From the NCBI RefSeq assembly GCF_040499845.1, contig NZ_CP159342.1:1550001-1614000 (forward strand): DNA of 64,000 nucleotides. The letters run 5' to 3'. The notes beneath the pieces were generated by a model that was not told the DNA's origin, did not search any database, and saw only the letters and a program-made list of their open reading frames with translations. The position numbers were made by a program, and so were the translations under genes. The stretch comes from Micromonospora sp. CCTCC AA 2012012. GTDB lineage: Bacteria; Actinomycetota; Actinomycetes; Mycobacteriales; Micromonosporaceae. This document shows, piece by piece, positions 43,362-62,129 of the stretch (positions within the stretch are counted from its first letter, which is position 1; each line of letters begins with the position of its first letter).

Positions 43362-43365
<4 letters not shown>
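40051..43365 (-). CDS. NRPS: A-PCP-C
   Basis: A 1,104-residue synthetase with no upstream C domain, so its A-PCP could be an initiation module. The A domain (about 25-500) contains [14 protein letters not shown] near 165 and [11 protein letters not shown]; the hand-read code D-L-F-N-C-A-L-T-Y is close to a known Ala code (DLFNNALTYK). PCP Ser548 lies in [11 protein letters not shown]. The C-terminal C domain (about 640-1,090) keeps the catalytic HH (His756-His757, HHIVCDDWS, with Asp replacing the usual Gly). No carrier or release domain follows; the C domain must act on a partner, most simply the A-PCP of the FkbM-containing synthetase. ATG 43365 overlaps the stop of the megasynthase gene (ATGA). 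Confidence 0.92.
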
Positions 43366-55265
<11,900 letters not shown>

Positions 55266-55735
55266 CGCGTCCGCCTCCTCCTTCGTGCGAGCACCGGCCG
55301 GCGGGCGCCGTCGACGCGGCGGCCCGGTCCCGACCGGCGCTCGTGATCCGTTTCCCCGAACCTGTCGCTGGCGGCCGGTCGACGGGTGTCCTCCCGGCCG
55401 CTGGAGCGCGGCCACGGGCGCGGTCGGGCATCCGGTGCCACGACCGCCCGGCGGGTGGAACCCGCTGCTCGGAAGCTACTCAGGGGAGTGCCGGTGAACA
55501 GTCGTTCATGCGACAGGTGTCGGTGTTCCGATGGGGTTGCCTGTCACATCATGGCACTGATGATCTTTAATGGGATCCCCGGATCGTGTCGGCCGTCGAT
55601 GCGTTCGGCCGAAGCCCTTGCACGTTCGTCTATTGCCGAGCGCGACGGCGGAAGTGCGGACAGCCACCGTCGCGGCACCGGCCGGCACGGCCCGTTCGCC
55701 GGCCTCGGTGGTGCGGTTGACATATGTTCACGGTC
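55266..55735. promoter_or_regulatory. Upstream control region of the NRPS/PKS operon
   Basis: A 470-base gap between the divergent megasynthase and methyltransferase genes. The NRPS-proximal 170 bases are GC-rich. The centre (about 55543-55576) is unusually A/T-rich and probably carries the operon promoter. A CGACA-GG-TGTCG inverted repeat lies at 55511-55522 nearby and could bind a regulator. No convincing gene is seen, and no pathway regulator gene lies next to the operon. Confidence 0.5.
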
Positions 55736-56353
55736 ATGAGCGCCGACGAGAAGCAGCGCCGGGTCTGGGACCGGCACGCCGCCGGCTACGACCGGCAGAT
55801 GAGCGTGCTCGAACGGCGGTTCCTCCGCGACACCCGGCCCTGGCTGTGCGGGCAGGCGCACGGCGACACCCTGGAGGTCGCCATCGGCACCGGGCGGAAC
55901 CTGCCGTACTACCCGGGGGGCGTCCGGCTCACCGGCGTGGAGCTGAGCCCGAAGATGCTGGACATCGCCCGCCGACGCGCCGCCGACCTGGGGCGGGACG
56001 TCGACCTGCGGCTGGGCACCGCCCACCGGCTGGACTTCCCGGACGCCGCCTTCGACACCGTCGTCTGCACCCTCTCGCTCTGCGCGATCCCCGACGACGC
56101 CCGGGCCGTCGCCGAGATGACGCGGGTGCTGCGCCCCGGCGGCCTGCTCCTGCTGGCCGACCACGTCGTCGGCGCCACCCGCCCGGTACGCCTGCTCCAA
56201 CGCCTCGTGGAGCTGGTCAGCGTGCCGACCGCCGGTGAACACTTCCGCCGGCGCCCGCTGCACCACGTCGAGGCGGCGGGACTGCGGGTCGAGCGGCACG
56301 AGCGCTTCGCCCGTGGCGTGATCGAACGGCTCGCCGCCCGCAAACCCGGCTGA
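55736..56353 (+). CDS. Class I SAM-dependent methyltransferase (UbiE/Methyltransf_11-like)
   Basis: A 205-residue Rossmann methyltransferase. SAM-binding motif I reads LEVAIGTGRNLPYYP, with acidic GVELSPKMLDIARRRA, motif LDFPDAAFDTVVCTLSLC and post-motif VLRPGGLLLLADHV. Such proteins methylate small molecules or lipids. ATG 55736 is taken as start; an in-frame ATG at 55724 is possible, and no clear ribosome site supports either. It is read away from the megasynthase and shares its control region, so a tailoring role is possible but unproven. Confidence 0.85.
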   Translation: MSADEKQRRVWDRHAAGYDRQMSVLERRFLRDTRPWLCGQAHGDTLEVAIGTGRNLPYYPGGVRLTGVELSPKMLDIARRRAADLGRDVDLRLGTAHRLDFPDAAFDTVVCTLSLCAIPDDARAVAEMTRVLRPGGLLLLADHVVGATRPVRLLQRLVELVSVPTAGEHFRRRPLHHVEAAGLRVERHERFARGVIERLAARKPG

Positions 56354-56455
56354 CGGATTCCGCTTCACCGGTCACGCGGCGACGGTCATCGACATCTCCG
56401 GACGAGATCCATAGACTCCGGTCTTTCTGGTACCACGAGTCCAGGGAGGACCCAC

Positions 56456-57214
56456 GTGTCGAGCGAAACCCGACCGCACGCCGCCCCGCCGCTGTTGTCC
56501 CGCCTCGCGGGCGTGGCGGTGGTCTCCGCCGCGCTGGTCGCCGTCGGGGGCACCGCCGCCACCGCGGCGCCGGCCGCCGCGCCCGAGCCCACCCGGGGGC
56601 CGTGCGCGTACACGCCGACGCCGGACGAGCCGGCGGCCCGGCCGGTGCCGCTGCCGCCGGACCCCCGACGGACGCCCGACCACGGCACGGTCCGGGTCAC
56701 GCTGCGTACCAGTCAGGGCCCCATCGGGCTGACCCTCGACCGGGAACAGGCCCCGTGCACCGTGCAGAGCTTCCTGCACCTGGCCCGGCACAGGTTCTAC
56801 GACCGGACGCCCTGCCACCGGCTCACCGCGTACCCGACGCTGAAGGTGCTCCAGTGCGGCGACCCGTCCGGCACCGGCGAGGGCGGCCCCGGCTACCGGT
56901 ACGCCGACGAACTCCCCACCGACCTGCCGCCCGCGCCGACCGACCCGACCGGGGTGCGCCGCCTCTACGCCCGCGGCACCCTGGCGATGGCGAACGCCGG
57001 CCCGGACACCAACGGCAGCCAGTTCTTCCTGGTCCAGTCCGACTCGGCGCTGCGGCCGAACTACACCGTCTTCGGCACGATCGACGAGGCCGGGCTGGCC
57101 ACCCTGGACCGGATCGCGGCCGGTGGGATCGCCGCCACCCCGGAGGACCCCGCGCCGATCGACGGCGCGCCGGCCCTGCCGGTGGAGATCTGCCGGGCCA
57201 CCCGGGGCCGCTGA
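56456..57214 (+). CDS. Secreted cyclophilin-type peptidyl-prolyl isomerase
   Basis: A 252-residue protein. A signal peptide (LAGVAVVSAALVAVGGTAATAAPA, quoted in part: VAVVSAALVAVGGTAATA) occupies about residues 17-42. The cyclophilin domain shows RTSQGPIGLTLDREQAPCTV, FYDRTPCHRLTAYPTL, GTLAMANAGPDTNGSQFFLV and NYTVFGTIDEAG, covering the catalytic Arg (HRL) and the QFF substrate pocket. It folds proteins outside the membrane. GTG start at 56456. A strong hairpin follows directly. Confidence 0.92.
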   Translation: MSSETRPHAAPPLLSRLAGVAVVSAALVAVGGTAATAAPAAAPEPTRGPCAYTPTPDEPAARPVPLPPDPRRTPDHGTVRVTLRTSQGPIGLTLDREQAPCTVQSFLHLARHRFYDRTPCHRLTAYPTLKVLQCGDPSGTGEGGPGYRYADELPTDLPPAPTDPTGVRRLYARGTLAMANAGPDTNGSQFFLVQSDSALRPNYTVFGTIDEAGLATLDRIAAGGIAATPEDPAPIDGAPALPVEICRATRGR

Positions 57215-57219
57215 GACCG

Positions 57220-57251
57220 ACCCGGCGGGGCGGACCGCCGCCCCGCCGGGT
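57220..57251. terminator. Bidirectional hairpin between cyclophilin and matB genes
   Basis: A perfect 14-bp inverted repeat: A plus CCCGGCGGGGCGG at 57220-57233 pairs with CCGCCCCGCCGGG plus T at 57238-57251, with a 4-base loop. It fills the 43-base gap between two converging genes, so it probably terminates both transcripts. Confidence 0.85.
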
Positions 57252-57257
57252 GCCGGC

Positions 57258-58670
57258 TCACCCGCCGGCGAGCAGCTTCTTCTGCACCTTGCCCATCGCG
57301 TTGCGGGGCAGCTCCTCGACCAGGTGGACCCGGCGCGGGCGCTTGTGCGATGAGATCCGACCGGCCACGAACTCGATGAGCTGCGCCTCCGTCGCGGCGT
57401 CCGCGACCACGTACGCGACGACCTGCTGCCCCAGGTCGGGGTGGGGCGCGCCGATCACCGCGGCCTCCCGCACCCCGGGGTGGGCGAGCAGCGCGTTCTC
57501 GACCTCACCGGCGCCGATCCGGTACCCACCACTCTTGATCATGTCGATGGAGGCGCGGCCCATGATCCGGTGCCACCCGTCGGCGTCGACCGTGGCGATG
57601 TCCCCGGTCCGGAACCACCCGTCCGGGGTGAACGACTCCGCGTCGGCCGCCGGCCGGTGCAGATAGCCGCCGAACACCATCGGCCCGCGCACCTGGAGTT
57701 CCCCGGGGGACTCGCCGTCGCGTCCCACCTCGGCGCCGTCCTCACCGACCAGCCTCGTCTCCACCCCGGTCACCGGGGTGCCGACGAAGCCGGGACGACG
57801 CTCGCCGTCGGCGCGGGCACTCACCGTGATCAGCGTCTCCGTCATCCCGTACCGCTCGACGGGCTCCCGTCCGGTCAGCTCGGTGAGCCGACCGAAGACG
57901 GGCAGCGGCAGGGGCGCGCTCCCCGACACCAGCAGCCGCGCCGAGGCGAGGGCCCGGGCCGAGGACGGGTCGGCGCAGACCCGCGACCAGACCGTCGGGA
58001 CCCCGAAGTAGAGGCTGCCGCCGGCCGCGGCGTACGCCTCCGGCCGCGGCCGCCCGGTGTGCACCAGCCGGGACCCGACCCGCAGCGCCCCCAGCACGCC
58101 CAGCACCAGCCCGTGTACGTGGAACAGGGGCAGGCCGTGCACCAGCACGTCCTGCGGGGTCCACGACCAGGCGTCCGCGAGCGCGTCGAGGTCGGCGGCG
58201 ATCGCCCGGCGGGAGACGGGGGCGCCCTTCGGCGCTCCGGTGGTGCCGGAGGTGTAGAGGATCAGCGCGGTGCTCTCCGGTGCGGGTTCGGGTCGACCGG
58301 TGCCCGCCCGCGCCGCCGGGTCGACGACGACGACCGGCGTCCGTACCCCTGCCAGCGCCGCCGTCCCCGCGCTCGCGGCGGGGACGAGCAGCAGCGCGGC
58401 GGCGGAGTCCCGCAGCACGTGGTCCCGTTCGGCGGGCCCGGAGTCCGGGGCCACCGGCACCACGGGGACCCCCGCGAGCAGGCCGGCCACCACGGCCACC
58501 ACGGTCTCCATGCTGGCGGTCGCCCAGACGGCCACCGCGGCAGCGCCGGCGATCCGGTCGGCGAGGGCGGTGGCGGCGGAGAGCAGCACCTCCCGGGAGG
58601 CCCGCTGGTCCCCGACCCGGATCGCCTCCGCGTCGTCCCCGTACGCCCCGGACAGCGCCGGCAACAGCAT
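57258..58670 (-). CDS. matB: MatB-like malonyl-CoA synthetase (acyl-CoA ligase)
   Basis: A 470-residue adenylate-forming enzyme. ALILYTSGTTGAPKG is the AMP-binding P-loop; HGLPLFHVHGLVLGVLG and LLVSGSAPLP, ERYGMTETL, GWFRTGDIA, DMIKSGGYRIGAGE and the C-terminal NAMGKVQKK catalytic Lys follow. The FHVHGL segment and overall pattern strongly resemble Streptomyces coelicolor MatB, which makes malonyl- and methylmalonyl-CoA from the free acids. ATG 58670 has GGGAGCGAG upstream. About 3.4 kb from the megasynthase, it could supply extender units to the KS-AT module; relatives are also found in general metabolism. Confidence 0.85.
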   Translation of the reverse strand: MLLPALSGAYGDDAEAIRVGDQRASREVLLSAATALADRIAGAAAVAVWATASMETVVAVVAGLLAGVPVVPVAPDSGPAERDHVLRDSAAALLLVPAASAGTAALAGVRTPVVVVDPAARAGTGRPEPAPESTALILYTSGTTGAPKGAPVSRRAIAADLDALADAWSWTPQDVLVHGLPLFHVHGLVLGVLGALRVGSRLVHTGRPRPEAYAAAGGSLYFGVPTVWSRVCADPSSARALASARLLVSGSAPLPLPVFGRLTELTGREPVERYGMTETLITVSARADGERRPGFVGTPVTGVETRLVGEDGAEVGRDGESPGELQVRGPMVFGGYLHRPAADAESFTPDGWFRTGDIATVDADGWHRIMGRASIDMIKSGGYRIGAGEVENALLAHPGVREAAVIGAPHPDLGQQVVAYVVADAATEAQLIEFVAGRISSHKRPRRVHLVEELPRNAMGKVQKKLLAGG

Positions 58671-58783
58671 GTCTCGCTCCCTCGTCGTGGCCCGACCGGT
58701 GTCCCGGCCGCCCGGCCGCGACGGACCCGGCGGGCCGAGCCTACAAGCGACGGTCGACCAGCGGTGCGGCCCGACGGAGACGG

Positions 58784-59413
58784 TCAGCGTGCCCTGCTTC
58801 GCCGCGCCGGTGTGAACACCCGGACCGGGTCGCCGCGTACGAGTTCGTCGTGCAGGCGCCAGCGGGCGGCGGTCACCGCCCGGCCGGCCGCCTCGTCACC
58901 CGCGTCGAGACGCTGCCGCAGCAGCTCCAGCGCGGTCCGGCGGTTGAGGGCGAAGTGCCGTTCGGTGTCGACCACGACGACGATCCCGGAGGGGCGGTGG
59001 GTGGCCCGTACCGCCGTGCTGGCCTTGTTCCGGTGCTGACCGCCGGGGCCGCCGGTGCGGCAGGCGACGACGTCGACGTCGGCCTCCCGGAAGACCGTCC
59101 GCGGGGTGTCGACCTGGCACGGCCGGGCGGTGACGTACCAGTTCTTCCGGCCCGCGCCGGCGCGGTAGGGGCTCGGCGCCTGCCAGCAGAGGGTGCCGCT
59201 CCACGACTCGGCGAACGCCCCGGCGTCCGCCCCGGAGATCCGGACCAGGACCGACCGGTAGGTGCCGGGCTGGTCCCCGGGAACGGTCCGCACCCGCCCG
59301 GTCGTCAGCTTCCGCCGTGCGGCGTCGGACTCCAGGCGGGGCAGCAGCCGGGCCAGCGCCCAGGCGCACTCACGCGGGCCCCGCCCGGCCGACAGGAGCA
59401 GGTGGACGATCAT
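58784..59413 (-). CDS. prfH: Release-factor homologue PrfH
   Basis: A 209-residue class I release-factor-like protein made of a short N-terminal domain and the catalytic domain with GGQ at 124-126 (RTGGPGGQHRNKASTAVRATH, quoted in part: TGGPGGQHRNKAS). It lacks the codon-recognition superdomain of RF1/RF2. In studied rtcB2-prfH pairs, PrfH releases peptide from ribosomes whose 16S decoding centre has been cut, allowing RtcB to reseal the rRNA. Its ATG overlaps the rtcB stop by 4 bases, the same pairing as in those modules. Confidence 0.93.
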   Translation of the reverse strand: MIVHLLLSAGRGPRECAWALARLLPRLESDAARRKLTTGRVRTVPGDQPGTYRSVLVRISGADAGAFAESWSGTLCWQAPSPYRAGAGRKNWYVTARPCQVDTPRTVFREADVDVVACRTGGPGGQHRNKASTAVRATHRPSGIVVVVDTERHFALNRRTALELLRQRLDAGDEAAGRAVTAARWRLHDELVRGDPVRVFTPARRSRAR

Positions 59414-60585
59414 GAGCGGCCCCGTCCGTGTCGCTGGTCCCGGCGGTCCCGTCGGGGACCGGACCCCGGATCGGCGGTCTTGTAGGTGACCAGCGGGACC
59501 GTGGTGGCCACGGGGGTGGCGAGGTCGTGGTCGACGAGGTCGGTGATCACCTGCTCGATCCGCTTGTAGGCCGTCGGTGCCTCCTCGAAGAGCAGCTGCC
59601 GGTCACCGCACACCACCACCGACCCCACCGGCGTACGACGCAGTTCCTCGACCGTGTGCTTGGCCCGGCCACGGCGCAGCGCGTCGGCGCGCGACATCTT
59701 CCGTCCCGCGCCGTGCGCCACCGAGTGGTTGGCGTCCGCACCGGCGTGGGCGGCCACCAGGTACGAGGGGGTGCCGCGCGTGCCGGCGATCAGCACGTCG
59801 CGGCCGTCACCCGGTGCCGCGCCCTTGCGGTGCAGGTAGACCCCGTCGCGGACCTCGACCAGGTTGTGGCACTGGTCGACGATCGGCGCGGTCGGCTCGG
59901 TCCCCAGCGCGTGGGCGATCCGGGCGGCCATCAGTCGCCGGTTGAGCGACCCCCAGCGTACGGCGGCGTCATGCCTGGCCAGGTAGGCGGCGGGGTCGGG
60001 GGCGGGGCCGGCGCCGTGGCGCTCGGTGTGTTCCCGCAGGATCCGTTCCCCCAGTCCCCGCGAGCCGCTGTGGACGATGAGCACGAGGTCGTCGGCGGCG
60101 AGCCCGAGACGGTCGGCGTGGTCCGGGTCGAGGACCGTCCCGATCCGCGCCAGCTCGGCGAAGTGGTTTCCGCGGCCCACGGTGCCCAGGCCGTCGAGGT
60201 GGTCGGCGGGAACCTCGCCGTCGAGCACGGCCCACGCCGGGTCGTCGGCGTCCCGCTCCGGGTCCAGCGGGCGGTCGAGGTCGGGGAACCGGGCGGCGAG
60301 CCGTTCCGGCACGGCCCGCCTGAGGCGGAGCGGGAACACGGCGATGCCGCAGCCGATGTCGGAGCCCACCAGGAACGGGTACAACACGGTCGAGGTCATG
60401 GCGGCCCCGATCGGGGCCCCCTTGCCGGGGTGCAGGTCCGGCATGCCGGCGACGTGGATCATGCCGTCGAGCGCGGCCACCCGGTGGCACTGCGCGACGG
60501 CGTCGGACTCGATCCAGCTCGTGGGGGAGGCTAAGACGGTGACGGTGGCCGGGATGGACTCCGGCCGGAGGTGACGTGCGGACAC
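59410..60585 (-). CDS. rtcB: RNA ligase RtcB (PrfH-associated type)
   Basis: A 391-residue 3'-phosphate/5'-hydroxyl RNA ligase using GTP and Mn(II). Metal-binding segments are MPDLHPGKGAPIG, VGSDIGCGI (Cys79), VGRGNHFAEL and VHSGSRGLGE; the guanylylated His lies in ANHSVAHGAGRKMSR. Length and pairing with prfH fit the RtcB2 group thought to repair cleaved ribosomes rather than archaeal-type tRNA splicing. GTG start at 60585 after GAGAGAG. No RtcR-type activator gene or archease is nearby. Confidence 0.94.
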   Translation of the reverse strand: MSARHLRPESIPATVTVLASPTSWIESDAVAQCHRVAALDGMIHVAGMPDLHPGKGAPIGAAMTSTVLYPFLVGSDIGCGIAVFPLRLRRAVPERLAARFPDLDRPLDPERDADDPAWAVLDGEVPADHLDGLGTVGRGNHFAELARIGTVLDPDHADRLGLAADDLVLIVHSGSRGLGERILREHTERHGAGPAPDPAAYLARHDAAVRWGSLNRRLMAARIAHALGTEPTAPIVDQCHNLVEVRDGVYLHRKGAAPGDGRDVLIAGTRGTPSYLVAAHAGADANHSVAHGAGRKMSRADALRRGRAKHTVEELRRTPVGSVVVCGDRQLLFEEAPTAYKRIEQVITDLVDHDLATPVATTVPLVTYKTADPGSGPRRDRRDQRHGRGRS

Positions 60586-60959
60586 GGACGCTCTCTCATC
60601 GGGCAGCGGGGACGGACGGCACGACGGCGCGGGTCGGCGCCGGGGGGCCTTCGGAGATCGGGGTGATGTCCGTCAGAACGTCATGGCCCCACTCTCGCCG
60701 GGCCCACCGGCCACGGCAAGCCGTTTTCGGGCCGCGTCCGCACGAGTCGGTCACCGTACGTGAGATTGGTCGGCACCGTCGGTGGGATTCTGTCCTGGTC
60801 GGACAGTGGGAGCGGTGCGGGACTTGACTGTGAGCTGGCGCACACCATTGAATGACGGGATGTGAAGACGCCTGGTCAGGCCGGCCTCGGGCACCGAGCC
60901 GACCGCGGTCGGACCACCGGCGTCTCTCCGTCGCCTGAAGCTGTCGTCAGGGAGCCGTC
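60586..60959. promoter_or_regulatory. Divergent control region of rtcB-prfH and the GGDEF gene
   Basis: A 374-base non-coding gap. It contains TCAC-CGTAC-GTGA (60751-60763), a CTGTCC-N5-GGACAG inverted repeat (60790-60795 with 60801-60806) and TTGACT (60824-60829) followed after 18 bases by TTGAAT (60848-60853), a possible promoter reading toward the GGDEF gene. No small gene is apparent. Confidence 0.45.
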
Positions 60960-61991
60960 GTGGCGGTGGGCCATCGGATGAGTGAGCGTCGACGACGGAT
61001 GGCGCTCAGCGCCGCGCTGCACGTCGTCTCCCACGCGCTCGCCATCGTCTACTGCCTCGTCACGCTCGGCGAACCGCACCGGAGCCTCATGCTCACCGCC
61101 TTCGGCTGCGGAATGGCGGCCGGCATCCTGGGGCTGTGGGCGGCGCGGACGGTCACCACGAAGGCCGTCGGATACCGCGTCTCGTTCTCGATCCTGCTGG
61201 TCACGCTCGTCGTGGTGGCGCTGGGCGCGTACTGGGACGGCGGCGCCGCCTCGCCGGCCAGCCTCGGGTTCGTCAGCACGGCCGTCTTCGTCGCCAGCTA
61301 CACGCCGCCGCTGCGACTGATGATCGCGTTCGAGGCGCTCATCGTCGGCTCCTACCTCGCCGTCGCCGCCGCCGGGCAGCCGCCGCGCCCCGGTCACGTC
61401 TTCCTCTACGTCGCCGGCATCCTCCTGCTCACCTCCGTCTGCGCCGCCCAGGCGCGGATCGTGGCGCGGCAGCGTACGCAGTTGCGCTCCCTCGCGTCGC
61501 TGGACCCGTTGACGGGCGCCCTGAACCGGCGCGGTCTCGCGGACTTCGCCGGACCGTTGTTCCGGGGCTGCCGTCCGCCCGAGCTGTCCCTGCTCTGCCT
61601 GGACCTGGACGACTTCAAGCTGGTCAACGACCGCCTCGGCCACGCGGCCGGCGACGCGCTGCTGCAACGGACGGTGGCGGCGGTACGGCAGGTGCTGCGC
61701 GTCGACGACGCCATCGCGCGGATCGGCGGCGACGAGTTCGTGGTCGTGCTGGTGGACGCCCCGGAACCCGTCGCGCGGAGCATCGCGCTCCGCATCGACG
61801 AGACGGTGCGGGAGTTGACCGGGGTGAGCATCGGCGGTGCCACCGCCCCGGCCGACGGGGTCACCCTGGAGGCGTTGCTGCGGGTCGCGGACCAGCGCCT
61901 CTACCGGGTCAAGCAGGAGCGCCGCCGCGCTGGCGGAGCCTCGTCGTGTGCCGGGCACGTCGTCACCACCGGCGGCCCGGGCACCTTCTGA
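60960..61991 (+). CDS. Membrane-bound diguanylate cyclase (GGDEF)
   Basis: A 343-residue protein with about six N-terminal helices (15-170) and a cytoplasmic GGDEF domain (about 180-330). The active loop is intact (RIGGDEFVVVL, near 257), as are LDPLTGALNRRGL and LDLDDFKLVNDRLGHAAGD. It should make c-di-GMP, which in actinomycetes controls development. An RxxD inhibitory site is not evident. GTG 60960 follows GGGAG; ATG 60978 is an alternative. No EAL domain is fused. Confidence 0.92.
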   Translation: MAVGHRMSERRRRMALSAALHVVSHALAIVYCLVTLGEPHRSLMLTAFGCGMAAGILGLWAARTVTTKAVGYRVSFSILLVTLVVVALGAYWDGGAASPASLGFVSTAVFVASYTPPLRLMIAFEALIVGSYLAVAAAGQPPRPGHVFLYVAGILLLTSVCAAQARIVARQRTQLRSLASLDPLTGALNRRGLADFAGPLFRGCRPPELSLLCLDLDDFKLVNDRLGHAAGDALLQRTVAAVRQVLRVDDAIARIGGDEFVVVLVDAPEPVARSIALRIDETVRELTGVSIGGATAPADGVTLEALLRVADQRLYRVKQERRRAGGASSCAGHVVTTGGPGTF

Positions 61992-62092
61992 CCGTACGCC
62001 GACGACGCGACGGCCGGGCGGGGTGACCGCCGTCCGTGCGCGCGGTGCCGACCCGGTGCGGGGGTGACAGTGCGGCGTGGACGTGCCACCAT

Positions 62093-62106
62093 ACCGACCA
62101 GTCGGT
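62093..62106. promoter_or_regulatory. TetR-type operator candidate ACCGAC-CA-GTCGGT
   Basis: A perfect 6+6 bp inverted repeat with a 2-base spacer lies 23 bases before the molybdoenzyme start. This sequence class is typical of TetR/AcrR-family operators in actinobacteria. No TetR gene is in view; it may lie beyond the right edge. Confidence 0.6.
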
Positions 62107-62129
62107 TTCCCGACGGGAAGGGGCCATCG

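Noticed and set aside
55717..55722. TTGACA as a -35 box for the methyltransferase gene
   Set aside because: It lies only 1 base before the first ATG and 13 before the preferred one, so transcription would begin inside the gene.
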